Source of the DNA: Strigops habroptila | Lineage: Eukaryota > Chordata > Aves > Psittaciformes > Psittacidae | Length of the DNA: 64,000 nt | Assembly (NCBI RefSeq): GCF_004027225.2 | Contig: NC_044284.2 | Coordinates: 43,634,420 to 43,698,419, forward strand | Reading direction: 5' to 3' | Part shown: one piece after another, positions 36,401 through 47,924 of the stretch | How the letters are laid out: each line of letters starts with the position of its first letter | Numbering within the stretch: the stretch's first letter is position 1 | Program-made: the position numbers and the translations under genes | Notes under the pieces: model-generated | What the model was told of the DNA's origin: nothing | Seen by the model: only the letters and a program-made list of their open reading frames with translations | Database searches by the model: none

Positions 36401-38764
36401 CACTTCTGCCAGCTCACCTCTCCCGCCAGCGACTGGCTCCCCGAGCTGCTGGCCATGCACCCGCTGGGCCCTCCAGCTCTGTGGCAAGGCTTGAGAGCTT
36501 GGTGCTGGCGCTGGTCTTTTACTCTTGGTGCCAGGCAAAAATGCCCGGATGGCTTTCAGCCGTGGAGACCCTCTTTGGCTGGGGAACAGGCTGGAGCACA
36601 CTGTCACCGGGTGGATGGTGTGCCATCTGGCAGGATGGCACAGATCCCGGCTGCTCCTCTGCCCCAACACCTAGCACCAGGCAGGAACTGCAGGAGGATT
36701 CTGGGATGGGAGCATGGAGGTCTCCAGTCCAAGCCCTGCTGCAAGCCAGGCCAGCCCCAAAGCCAGAGCAGGATGCTCAGGGCCACACTGAGCGTCTCCC
36801 AGGCTGGAGATGCCACCACCTCTCTGGGCATCATTCCAGGGCCACACTGCTGCTGTTGGTCACTCTGGCCCCAACCTGTTCTCAAAACACACGACCAGTC
36901 TGAGCAGGGGGACAGCCACCCCCTACCTCACATCCCTGCCTAGCACGGCTTCTCTCTCTCTTCCAGGGCTGGAAAAGTTTGAGGGCTGGTACCTGCACAG
37001 CCGGGACTACAAGAGCCCACAGTCCTTCTCAGGGAAGCGGGTAGTCGTGGTTGGCAGTGGGAATTCAGGCATCGACATCGCGGTGGAGCTGAGCCAGGCA
37101 ACTGAGCAGGTGTGCCGGGAGAGCCACCAGGACCGAGCAACCCCCCACCATCCCCTGCAGGATCCTCTCTCTCCAGCACCTGGCCACAAGCACCCATCCC
37201 CTCTCGATGGGGGTGGCTGTTGTGGTCCCAGCAGCTGTGCTGGCATCCCTGTTCAAGGAACATGGCGAGACCCCAACCCGGTCCTGAGGATGCTGCCACA
37301 TCACCACCTCTCCTCTGCTTCCTTCCAGGTCTTCCTCAGCACCAAGCGTGGGACCTGGGTGCTGCACCGGGTAGCAGATGGTGGGTATCCCTTTGACTTT
37401 TCCTATCTCAGCCGCTTCACACAGCTCTTCCAAAGTCTGCTGCCTCAAAAAGCCATCAGTTTTCTCCTGGAGAGGAAGCTGAATGCCCGCTTCGACCATG
37501 AGCTCTATGGCCTGCGGCCCCAGCACCGGTGAGTGCCCTGGCAGCAGTCCAGCTGCCTGCCCCATGCTGTCCATCCTGCTGCCTGTCCCACTGCCCGGGC
37601 ACACGCAAGGTCTGCCTTCCAGGTTCCTTGACCAACACCCGACCATCAACGACGACCTGCCCAACCGCATCATTTCGGGAAGGGTACTGGTGAAGCCAAA
37701 CATCCAGGAGTTCACAGAGACGTCTGCCATCTTTGAAGACGGCACCAGGGAAGACATTGATGCTGTGGTCTTTGCCACAGGCTACACTTTCTCTTTCCCT
37801 TTCCTCGAAGGCTGCGTGAACGTGGTGGAGAACCAGATCCCGCTATAAAAATTCATGTTCCCCCCTGATCTGGAGAAGCCGACGCTGGCTTTCATTGGCC
37901 TCATCCAGCCCCTGGGTGCCATCATGCCCATCTCTGAGCTCCAGTGTCGCTGGGCCACCCGCGTCTTCAAGGGTAAGCAAGGCAGCTTGAGGGAATGCAG
38001 ATGCGCTCCCCCAGACATGGCAAGGCTGAGTTGTTCAGCTGGTGGCATCCCTTCACACACTGCTTTCCCCCACTCACCTTTTTATCTTCATTTTGCTTCT
38101 TCATGGGGACAAAAACCAGCCTTGCATGTCGCAACGGGCCTAACACTCATCTTCTCTTGTGGGAGCCACTAACAGGTCCCATTGCCTGCAAACCCCCTTC
38201 TCCCTTTCCTTTTCTGCTGTTACTTTCTTCGCCTATGCCTCCTACTTTGCTCCTGACGTGGTAGCATGTCCCTGAAGCCTCAGAGGTTTCCATGTGCAAG
38301 CAAAGGCCAGGCTGGGCTGCAGAGCCAGCCAGACTGTGATAGGAGCACAGCCCTTCCTCCCAGCTACAGCCTCCTCTTCCCCAGGGCTGCAGGACCTGCC
38401 GCCCTCCACTGACATGCTGGCTGATGTCATGCAGACCAAGGAGAGAATGGCCAAGCGGTAAGGAACCAGGGCAAGCATCGGCCCTGCCACTGTCACCCAT
38501 GTGCCCACCTGCCAAACCTGCCTGCTCTCCCTGCCCACAGGTACGTGAAGAGCCAGCGGCACACCATCCAGGTGGATTACATCCCCTACATGGACGAGCT
38601 CGCCTGCCAGGTGGGGGTCAAGCCCAACCTGCTCACCCTCTTCCTCAGTGACCCCAAGCTGGCGCTGGAGGTTGCCTTCGGGCCCTGCACGCCATACCAG
38701 TACCACCTGCGGGGCCCGGGCAAGTGGGCCAGTGCCAGGGACGCCATCCTCACCCAGCGGCAGC
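32869..38764 (+). repeat. Tandem FMO unit 4, partial (5.9 kb)
   Basis: Truncated fourth copy, holding the last exon of B3 and the A4 gene. Similarity to the other units stops inside the terminal exon of A4, around 38764, where the code for the C-terminus and the 3' flank become unique. It has several substitutions not shared by A1-A3 (for example at 36018, 36124, 36178, 36300 and 36601), so it appears older or less homogenised than the three complete units. Confidence 0.9.
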
Positions 38765-38898
38765 GTGTGGTCAGGCCCCTGCAAGGCAATGCTGGGGACC
38801 ACCCTGCCCGCTCCAGCACCACAGCCCACATCTTCAAGGTCTTCTTCAGCATCGGGTTGATTGTGGCCGCCCTTGTCTACGTCTTGCTCTCTCCTTAA
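34522..38898 (+). pseudogene. FMO5: FMO A-type copy 4 (A4), interrupted, with its own C-terminus
   Basis: Exons are 34522-34656, 35754-35930, 36013-36175, 36967-37109, 37329-37528, 37623-37972, 38385-38457 and 38541-38898. It has the same exon 2 loss and exon 6 nonsense codon (37846-37848) as A1-A3. Apart from the stop the reading frame spans 532 codons. Its last exon follows the common sequence up to about 38764, then codes for a different tail whose membrane segment reads [20 protein letters not shown]. This is probably the original A terminus, while A1-A3 carry a B-type terminus. It also has Val for Met (TSVC for TSMC) at the start of exon 3. An AATAAA follows at 39248. Confidence 0.85.
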
Positions 38899-39270
38899 CC
38901 TAAAATGAAGGAGACAACAGGTCCTCCTGGGAATCTGCTTCCTTTCCTTTGGGCTAGTGTTTCTGTAGTCTCTTACTACAGAGAGACTCCACATGAGGAT
39001 GCACAGAGAGGTTTGGCTCCTTGAGACGAGAGGTTCAAGGAACCACACCTTCAGTTCCTTGAAGGCAAGACAGACCAGACAGCCCGGTCTATCTCGCCTT
39101 CCTGCTGTACCAGGGCCACAAAAGGTCTTGTCAGGGACTGCCCCGAGGACAGGGATCACTCTGCAAGCTCTGCCTGTGGGTCAGGTCGGCACAGAGGCAA
39201 TGGGGAAACAGGGAACTTGCTCAGGCACGGCGCCTTGGCAAAACGGCAATAAAGCTTGTCCTCGTGCCGG
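38899..39270 (+). terminator. 3' UTR and polyadenylation signal of A4
   Basis: Sequence after the TAA of A4 with a canonical AATAAA at 39248-39253, followed by a GT-containing stretch. This is the only strong polyadenylation signal found behind any FMO copy here. It is unique DNA, not shared with the flanks of A1-A3, and it runs almost directly into the PRKAB2 CpG island. Confidence 0.65.
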
Positions 39271-39369
39271 GGGGACCAGGGACCATGCTGTATGGGCTGC
39301 CTCAGTCGCTGCTGTCCGCCCCAACTCATCTGTCCTGCCCACACAGGGCCTGTCCAGCTCGGGGGCAGC

Positions 39370-40050
39370 AACCTGGCCACCGCACACCTCAGCCAGCCCG
39401 CCCAGCCCCGCAGCCAGCCCGGAACCCTTCCCCGCCACTCCGCTCCCACAGCCCTACCCTCAACCGCCATGGCCGCCCGCCCCCTGCGGCGCGGGTGAAG
39501 CCGCGCAGCCCCCGCGCGCCAGGCCGGCCGCCCTTAACAACAGCGAGCGAAGCCGCCCTCAACAAACATGGCGGCTGCCCGGCAGCGGGGAAGCGGGTCC
39601 GCGGGGGGGGTGGGGCGCGGCCATGGAACGGCGCGCGGGGGCGGGCCAGAGCGCCCCGCAGAGGCTGGCGGCGGCGGCGGCGGCGGCGGCGGGGGGTGTC
39701 GCCATTTTGGACGGAGGCGGAGAGCGGGGCGGCGGCGGCGGCCAGGTGGGGCTGCGGTCGGGATCGGGGACTGGCGGCGGGTGTCCCGGCGGGCCAGGCC
39801 GAGGGTGGGCGGGAGGCAGCTGGCCGAGCGCTGCTTCGGGGAGACGGTGGGTGAGGTTTGGCTGGGCGTCCCTACGGGTGACAGCGCGGTGGGTAACGGT
39901 GGCCGGCCCCAGCCGTGGCCTGCAGCCGGCTCGGAGCACTTCAGGAGGTCCCTGTCCCTTGCCGGTGCGGCCAGCTTCTCCTCAGGGCCGCGGCAGGCAC
40001 CGTGACCCGGGACGGAAGGGGAGCGGGCGGCGCGGGCCCTGCATGCCGTG
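39370..40050 (+). promoter_or_regulatory. PRKAB2: CpG island promoter and noncoding exon 1 of PRKAB2
   Basis: CpG-dense segment with no TATA box, typical of a housekeeping promoter. It includes an ATGGCGGC motif at 39568-39575 resembling a YY1 site, GCCATTTTGG at 39701-39710, and a CGG run. A credible donor for a noncoding first exon is GCCAG/GTGGGG at 39745/39746; its partner acceptor is TTACAG ending at 42526. The transcription start is not determined. Long open frames across this island come from its GC content and are not called as genes. Confidence 0.65.
39668..39691 (+). repeat. CGG/GCG trinucleotide run
   Basis: Eight uninterrupted GCG/CGG triplets followed by a G run, with a second shorter run at about 39729-39741. 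It lies in the presumed 5' UTR of PRKAB2. Such runs are length-variable in vertebrates. Confidence 0.8.
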
Positions 40051-40060
40051 ACAGCTCTAA

Positions 40061-40165
40061 CAGCGCTTCGCGGAGCCCTCATGACAGCCCTGCCAACGCT
40101 TTGCAGAGCCCTTGTGAAAGCCCTGCCACCGCCAGTGCTTCGCAGAGCCCTCGTCCCAGCCATGC
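40061..40165 (+). repeat. Degenerate minisatellite, three units of about 33-36 bp
   Basis: Three imperfect tandem copies built on CGCTTCGCGGAGCCCT, ACGCTTTGCAGAGCCCT and TGCTTCGCAGAGCCCT, each followed by a pyrimidine-rich spacer ending in AGCCCTGCC or similar. It is located at the start of PRKAB2 intron 1, just outside the CpG island. Confidence 0.7.
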
Positions 40166-42526
40166 CTGCTTGGCGCGATCCGGAGGAGGGAGGCTTTCCT
40201 ATCCCCGGTTTCCCATCTCATCCCCTTAACCTTACGGCAACCTCTCGGCTGAGCTCTGATTCCCTTCTCTGAATGCGGGAGGCAGGAGAGTCCACGCAAA
40301 TCAGGCTTCCCTGGGTGCCTTCAGCACCGAGAGGTGTCAGCCGAGCAGGCTGTGGGCAACTAAGAGTGATGAACAGAGACCCCATCTCTCCAAAATAAAC
40401 CTCAGGCTGGCTGCCAGTGTTTTTCTGGTGCAGGTCACTGGCTGGGTGGGAGGGGCAGCAAGCGTGACACAGCTCAGGGGTAACTGGTGTATTTTGTGTG
40501 TCCAGGTCAGAAGCAAAGTGGGGAGGTGGGGCTGGTTGAAACCAAAGGGGTTTTATGATCCAGCAGGCAGGCACTCACCTTCTTGCAGACTGTAGCTGGC
40601 AGCGGCTTGCTGCCAGACTGGGAGCAGATGCACTGAGACGCTGTGGAGGTTTGCTTGTGTTTTGGTATGGGCAGTGTTTCCATCAGTGGCTTGAACATAC
40701 TTGTGTCACACCATCAGAGCATGCAGTGCTACAAGGGCTTGTCTGAATGCAGGAGCTGTAGAACTAAATTCAGTAAAGCCAAGTGCCACAGGCTATGCTC
40801 GGAGAGTTCACTATCCCAGCGCAGCAGGGTGCCTGTGTGTGTGATGCAGGAGGTGGGGTGGTCTTGTCTGCATGGGGTTTCAGATACCATGCAGCAGAAA
40901 GGAGCCACCACTTTGGGAGAAACCTCAGGAAACGTTAGGAGAGTGTGACCTGTAAGGGACAGCCAGAGGGACTGGATTCCTTTTAGAGAAGAGAAAGGGT
41001 AGCTTTCACATCTGTTAACACCTGCATGTATCTCTCCGGTCTGTCTTGGTACAAGAGGATGTTCAGCCTTTCCTACCTTCCTCCCTGTAGATGAGAAGTA
41101 AGGGAGCCTTAGTGGAGATACTGGGGAAGAAGCTCCTCAACAGCAGGTCTAGTGGCACAGGGATAGATTTTATGAGAAGCTGGCTGAGCCTCCAGGGCAG
41201 AGGGGGAAGATGTCAGAGCAAGTGGTGCAGCTCATCTGACCTGGATCTTCAGGTATGCTTGATCCTCATTGAGAGAGGGGGTGGTACGGGTTAGCTGTCC
41301 TCTCAGACTGCCTTTTAGCTCTCAGGATTTAAGAAATACTTTAGTAATTGCTCCATAATGTTCTAAAGCCTGGCTTTGGCTGGCAGCCTTGCCTGGCACC
41401 CTTCATATAACTTGATCTTCTAAACAAATCCCTAAATGTCGCAGCTAAGTGCATGAAGCAATGCTGGCTATCCTCTTGCCTTGCCCTGCAGCACCCATGG
41501 TCAGTGCGGTAAGCTGAAAAATTAGCCTGGGAAGGGGACAAGAATCCCAGTCCATCTCAGCTGCTGGAGGCTGGGTAAGGCCTGAAGAGTCCCATGTAGC
41601 TTGTGGTGGCTTTGTTGTTTGTCCCAAGAGGTGTGTAGTTGTTGATGGCTTGGTGCTATATGGCCAGTTCTCCTCTTTTGCCTTCTCTGAGCTGGGTGAG
41701 ATTGGGGATGACAGCCCTTCTCCAGCTGCAGGGTGGCACTGAGGCAGCTGGGTGGCCCTTCCCTCATCCTGGGGCTCCAGGTGGCCAGGCAGACACCAGA
41801 ATGCGCAGCGTGGTGCTGCTCGTTAGGTTCACAACAAGCAGAACTCGCTGTGCTGTGCTGCAGCTGACATGGTGGCTTGCCTGGTGAATCATAAGTGAAT
41901 CCTGTCAAGAGCTGAGCTTTTTTCAGACACCACGACATTAGCCCCACACCTTGGCCAAGCTCCAGCTTGGGTGATTCCACTCGGACACTTTAACTGCTCC
42001 CTGTCACCATTGCCAGACACAAGGCTCTGCTCTTCTGCCTGCAAGCTCTTGGAGGCTTGGGAGCTGTTAAACAGCTGCTACTTCCACTCTTTGTCTGTTT
42101 TCCTGCTGTATGTAGGGGATTTGTCTGTGGAGCCTCACTGTAAGACTGTGAAAGAGGCTCTGTTAACGCCAAGCAGTTGATTTGCCAGTAAAGGTTGCTT
42201 TATTTTGCCCATCAGCCCCTCTACTATGCTGGCTGCTGAGGGCTTGTGTGGGGTACAGTGTAACTAGTATGTGTTTTGGAGTATAACAGTTACCAACGTA
42301 ACCAGAGTGATGGTTCATAAGGATATGGTTATAATTAGGTCAAGCTGTCTTGTTTGTTAAATTCCCATTCAGCTCCCAAACTTGGCAGTGGTAATGATCT
42401 TTGGGCCTTTTTTAGGATTGCTGTCAGTCTCCCCTGGCAAAGAACATTGGGAATGGCATCCTTGCTCTTCTCCTCGCTGCCAAAGTCCATGGGCACAGGC
42501 ATACTGCCGTCTTCTCTCTCTTACAG
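40166..42526 (+). other. Remainder of PRKAB2 intron 1
   Basis: No coding segment, RNA gene or recognisable interspersed repeat seen. It ends in a good polypyrimidine tract and acceptor (CTCTCTTACAG) at 42526, ahead of the 15-base untranslated lead of the first coding exon. Confidence 0.5.
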
Positions 42527-42541
42527 GGGAGCTGAGCTGCC

Positions 42542-45500
42542 ATGGGGAACACCACCAGTGAGCGAGTGTCGGGGGAGCGCCACGGCTCCAAGTCCCACCG
42601 CTCAGATGGCTCCGGTGCCCCCCACCCTGCCAAGGAGCACCCGCACAAGATCATGGTGGGCAGCACTGATGACCCCAGTGTTTTCAGCTCCCATGACTCC
42701 AAGGTAGGGGCTAGCCACTGCCTTCCGTGTCCTGCCCTCTGGGGCTCTGTGCTCCCAGCCATTTGAGGGGCCCGTGGAGAGTTGGGAGGCTAGAAGAGCT
42801 CTGCAATGCTCTTGTCTGGGATGTGCAGCTGGGCTGGTAGAGGCCAGGGGGAGTGATTGTGGTCCTGGTTGTCTCTGTGTCTCAGGCTCTGTTTTTCTTT
42901 GCTCAGATTCCTGGGGATAAGGAGTTTGTGTCATGGCAGCCAGATCTGGAGGAGTCAGTAAAACCGTCCCAACAGGCTCGTCCCACTGTAATCCGCTGGG
43001 CTGATGGAGGCAAAGAGGTCTTCATCTCTGGATCTTTCAACAACTGGAGCACCAAGATCCCACTCATCAAGAGGTAGCCAGTCCCTCAGGTCACTGTAAA
43101 TTCTCCTCTCCTCCATCATGGGAAGTGTTTCCCCTTATCTATGCTGGTGGCTGTTCCCTTTGCTCACCTGTCGTGTCTATGTTCACCCAAGCTGGAGGGT
43201 CTGAGCACAAATATGTAGTCAGTTTCTTCCCTGGGTGGTGCTGGTAAGTTATACAGAGGGACAGAACAGGATGGGTCACTTTGCTTGCCCAGCTCAATGT
43301 CACATGGCAGCTTGTCCCAGCAGCAGAGCCCTATCCAGATATGCAGTTATCTTCTGGAAGCTGTCAGCTCTTTGCTTGGCTGTGGCCTTACCCCGTGCCT
43401 AGTTGTGTTGTTGCCAGCAGGGGTTGTTTGTTTGTCCCTCACATATCTTCCTGCCCTAATGATGTTCTTGTCGTTTCACAATACATGACTCTGGGCTTAA
43501 TCCCAGCAAATTGCCTGGAATGGGTTTATCTCAATCGTGGGTTTCACAAACAGAGCTGCTACACTTGCTGTCCCCATCCTGCAGTGCCAGCTCAGGGTTA
43601 GATGCTTTTCCCATGCATCCTCCCAGATGTGTTTTGCACAGGCTGTCTGTAACATGAACTTTCTCTGGACTTGCGGGGCTGGACTGCCTCCTGTGCGCTC
43701 CTTCCAGCTAGTCTCCTGGGGGGTTGAGCCATGCTGGTGCTCTGAATGCTCACACTTGTTGTGTTGTACCTCAGATCATTGACGATGAGCAAGCCTAACC
43801 CTCCATGAAGGTGTGGTAGTAGAGGGGCTGGACAGTGCATGTTTTCTGGGACCCCATGGAAGTGCACCATCCAGAGCATCAACAGGGTAATGCTGTTGCA
43901 CGTCTATTCTCTCTGCACAGCCACAACGACTTTGTTGCTATCCTGGACCTCCCAGAAGGAGAACACCAGTACAAATTTTTTGTGGATGGCCAGTGGGTCC
44001 ATGACCCATCTGAGGTAACACTCAAAGCTTTATCCCTGCAGATCTTGACTTCTTCAGGGTACTAAACATGATGTAACTGCAGTAGAGGGGGAACAGGAAG
44101 AGCGGAAGGTGTCTGCCAATACAAAAGGGGCGTCTCCATCCCATGAGTCCTTTCAGAGGTTGGTTCCTCTGGGCTTAGATATGTTGTATATGAGAGTTTC
44201 GGGGAGGCGCTGAGGGGCAGGAAAACACCAGAAAGCAGGTAGCAGTAGGGGAAGGAGAGGACACTTACCCATTGGCATATAGCAGGATGGAGGATGAAAA
44301 CAGGATGTGATGTAGGAGCCTGGGAGTAAAGCGAAATCCTCCCAGGGTAAACAGCAGAGATCTGCAAGTGTAGAGCAGAGCTAGATACTGGCTACCTGTG
44401 TTGTGAGGTAATGGTGCAGCAAAGACAGCTTGGGCAGGAGGATCTAGGAAGCATTGAGTGTTCTTTGATAGGAGATGAACATAGGAAGACTCTTACTTCA
44501 GTTCTCTCCAGCCTGTGGTCACCAGCCAGATGGGGACGATTAACAACCTGATTCACGTCAAGAAGTCTGACTTTGAGGTGTTTGATGCTTTGAAGGTGGA
44601 TTCCTTGGAGAGCTCAGAAACCTCAGGTCGGGGTGAGTTTTTATACATTACCGCTTTGCATGTGCTATTTTCCACCTCCTCTGCGCTGAGACTCACTGCT
44701 CTGGGGGTGAACAGACCTGCTGAGCAGAGGTGTGGGCCTGCACCTGGGGAGAGTACTGTTTGACAGTGTGTCCTCAGCAGCCCACAGCTGAGGCCTTGCC
44801 TCTGTGGAGGGACTGCGCTGGTAACTTGTTCTGTGCTAGCACTGTCCCAGAGCAGGGTCAATGCCTGTGCATGGCTGAGGCAGCCATTTCAGACTGGTGA
44901 ACTCCGGGAACATCAGCCCCTTCTGTCTGCTCAACTGTAAGTCATCTGATCTGGGGTACAAGAGAGGTGAGAGCAGGATCCAGGTTATTTTCAGCAGCTA
45001 CTCTTGGTTTTCATGCCAAGGTAATTTGTACTGGTGTTAGCTCATCTCAAACCCCCCTCTCCACTTGTGTTACAGCAGCAGGTTAGGTTACCATGCAGAA
45101 ACTGGCAGTGCTGGCTTGGTGTGTAATGCTGGCAGGTAGCTCAGTTGTGTTCCAATCCAGGGTGCTCTGCTGCCTGCCATCCCTGGTATAAACCCTGTCT
45201 CAGAGCTCAGCTCCACAGCCTTGCCCAACCTGGGCAGGAGATGATACTTTGTTGAAAAGAAGCCAGCAAGCAGCAGCACCTCCAGGGAGGTGGAGTCCTT
45301 CTTGGATGCTTGTTGTTCCAAAATGATGAGGTCAGATGTGGTCAGGAGGTACATGCAATCCAGCTTCCAGTGACCACAAGCTCCCATAGTTCCTCATGCA
45401 GGTTGTGCAGCTGCTCAGTCTAGACCTCCCATTTGCCCTTTCTGGGACCTCCTCATCAGGCAGTCCTGCAGCACTGGGAGCATGCAGGCATGCTGCTTGC

Positions 45501-46868
45501 TGTGCCCCTGCTGCACAAGGTACAGTTCTGGGCCAAGCTGGCTGCTTGCTACAGATAGAGGGACCCAGCTGTGCTGAGGCCTGTGTGCAGGGGTCTTGAG
45601 GTGGCTTCCACAGGGTGCTTTCTTTGTGTCAATGCACGTACCAGCTTACAGTCCTGCTTGGAAATGCCCAAGACTCACCTGGCTGCTTCTTCCGCTGTGA
45701 AAAGGCTGAGCTGTTGCTGTAGAATATGTGGGCATGGCTCATGGAAGATGTTTGTGACTGAAAGACGCTGCTGGATCCTTCTCAGCTTCTTGGGAAGCCA
45801 GGCCTGCTTCAGCCATTTCATGTCTCCTCTCTTTTCTCTTTAGACTTATCAAGCTCACCACCTGGACCTTATGGCCAAGAATTGTACGTATACCGGCCTG
45901 AGGAGCGCTTCAAATCCCCACCCATCCTCCCGCCTCACCTTCTCCAGGTCATCCTGAACAAGGACACCAATATCTCGGTGGGTACCATCATACTGCCCAC
46001 ACACAGGGAGCCACACTGGGGTTGGAAGGGGAGTCCTGGAGCATCACTCTTGGCATTTCCTGGGGAAAGCATCACTTTTCCATTTACAAAGCTGGTTTGG
46101 CTCCTTGCTCTGCCTGGTGCTTAGCTGAGTTCTGTTCCTGTTCAGAACAGCCAGAGACACCAGCAGCTCAGATTGCCTGAGATGGCAGCTCCCTGTGATG
46201 GCTGGAGCTGGGGGGTCAGGGCTCTGCTGTTCCTCTGTGACACTCCTCTTCTCCTAGTGTGACCCAGCACTGCTGCCCGAACCCAACCATGTCATGCTCA
46301 ATCACCTCTACGCACTGTCCATCAAGGTAAGGGCAGGTCCTGTGAGGCTGCTGGGTGAGGGAAGTGGAGCTGCTGTGGCTCCCAGGAGAGGGCTCCCAGG
46401 AGACAACAGGGGGATGGAAATGGTGGTGCAGGGATCAGAGGACCCACGGAAGAACAGCTTGGCTGCCTGCCGAAGGATGGCATGTGCAGGGGTGTAGCTG
46501 TGGCTTCCTTACAGTTCTCTTTAGCTGCCTCCCCGCAGCCTGATGGCACTGGGCAGCCCTGGGCTCTCCTGCTGTGTACCAGACCCTTCCCTTGCACTCC
46601 CTGTCATGGGTGTTGGACATGTCTTGCTGGCTGAGGGACTCAGGACAACAGGAACAGGCTGGGGTGGCTCCTCAGGCCTGCAGAGCCCTCTTCCTGATGG
46701 CTGCTGTGGGGTGCCCCACTCCCATGTTGGTGCAGCCAGGCTGCACTGGGCTGTCTCCCCCTGCTCCCACTGACGCTGTGCCTCTCGCAGGATGGCGTGA
46801 TGGTGCTCAGTGCCACGCACCGCTACAAGAAGAAGTACGTCACCACGCTGCTGTACAAGCCCATCTGA
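42542..46868 (+). CDS. PRKAB2: AMP-activated protein kinase, beta-2 non-catalytic subunit
   Basis: Scaffold subunit of AMPK that joins the alpha kinase to the gamma nucleotide sensor and binds glycogen. Seven coding exons: 42542-42703, 42907-43073, 43921-44014, 44512-44632, 45844-45977, 46258-46326 and 46791-46868, total 825 bases, 274 residues; human beta-2 has 272. Features in order: N-terminal MGNTTSERV with Gly2 available for myristoylation; a carbohydrate-binding module (CBM48) from about residue 74 including FISGSFNNWSTKIPLIK; a serine at about 110, split between exons 2 and 3, matching the beta-1 Ser108 site; YKFFVDGQW; and the C-terminal ASC domain with SPPILPPHLLQVILNKD, PEPNHVMLNHLYALSIK and ending KKKYVTTLLYKPI. 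The start is the first ATG after the acceptor at 42526 and fits the family exactly. No defects seen. Confidence 0.97.
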
Positions 46869-47900
46869 GCTGGGCCTCACTCGCCCCCCATGCAGGACAC
46901 CAAACGCTGCTTTGTCTGCACACACTGGGCCACAGGACTGCGAGAACTGACCGCTGGCTCCAGCCTCGAACCTGGCAGGGACGCAAGCCCTGGCAATGAG
47001 CCCAGGGCCACTGGGGCCTGTGACATTGTCCCATCCTACTGGTGTGGTTTGATTTAACCCTTGGTTTCCACCCACCTACAGCTCCCCTTGGCTTCTCCGA
47101 GTCTCTGAGGCCACTTTGCTGCTCAACAAAACAGCCTTTCCTTGCGCCCAGCATGGAAAGGGCTTCACCTCCCCATCTTCTCCAGCCTGCACAGGCCCCG
47201 AGGTGGTCCTGGCACTGCATCCAGCCCAGGCCTCCAGGAACATGTCCTGTCTGTGAAGGTTGCTGTGCTGTCCTGGTGATGAGCTTCCAAGGCCACTTTG
47301 ATCCCTACCGGCTGTGGGACACCCCAGCCTGCCCCATCCTGCAGCCCTGGGGCTGCCCCCCTCCTTGTGCTTACTAGCTTTGAGGAAGGGCTCTTGGCCC
47401 TCGCTGCATCCCCAGCTCTCTGCCAGGTTCACCATCGAGCCAGCGGGAAAGAGGGTGCAGCTGGACCGGATGCAGCCACGCTTACCTGCCACCGGGACAG
47501 TGCTGTCAAGGACTGAACGCCCCGTCCCCAACATCGAGTGCTTCTGCGGGGAAGGGCTGACTTCATCATAGCCAGAGGGACATCATGCACACCACGCTGG
47601 AGGGGCCTGGGAAGAGCGGAGCAGGGCACGTATCCCAGGACCCCAGCTACACCGCCTGCTGCCAGCGCAGTGCCATGCAACAGGGTTTTCTCTATTTATT
47701 ACAGTATTTATTGATCTGGGTGCTGCTGGCCTAATATTGGAGGGGTACTCTGGAGCAGCGAGAGGGGAAAAGGGAGCGAGCGCCCAGTGGGGTGCAGAGC
47801 TGCCATTAGGGTGCTGGCGTGGGGTATGGGGCCACCCCCTTCAGGCCAGCCGGTGCCTATTACACCTTGTGCTGTGGGTACCTTGGGGAGCATAGCTGCA
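46869..47900 (+). other. PRKAB2: PRKAB2 3' UTR
   Basis: Untranslated tail after TGA 46866-46868. It has no canonical AATAAA on the plus strand. An AU-rich element with two TATTTATT motifs at 47693-47712 lies near the likely end. The same motifs read AATAAA on the minus strand, so they could also serve the convergent gene. The exact 3' end cannot be fixed from sequence alone. Confidence 0.5.
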
Positions 47901-47924
47901 GAGACCGGTTTGCCAGAAACGCCA

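Noticed and set aside
1-38764. Satellite DNA or a mobile element as the cause of the 11-kb periodicity
   Set aside because: The unit is made of complete multi-exon host genes with flanks, has no terminal repeats or target-site duplications that I can see, and its edge falls in homologous exon sequence, which fits unequal crossover.
39568-40051. Long Gly/Arg/Ala-rich open frames in the CpG island
   Set aside because: They result from high GC content and a triplet run; no homologue, no splice support, and they lie in the PRKAB2 promoter and 5' UTR.
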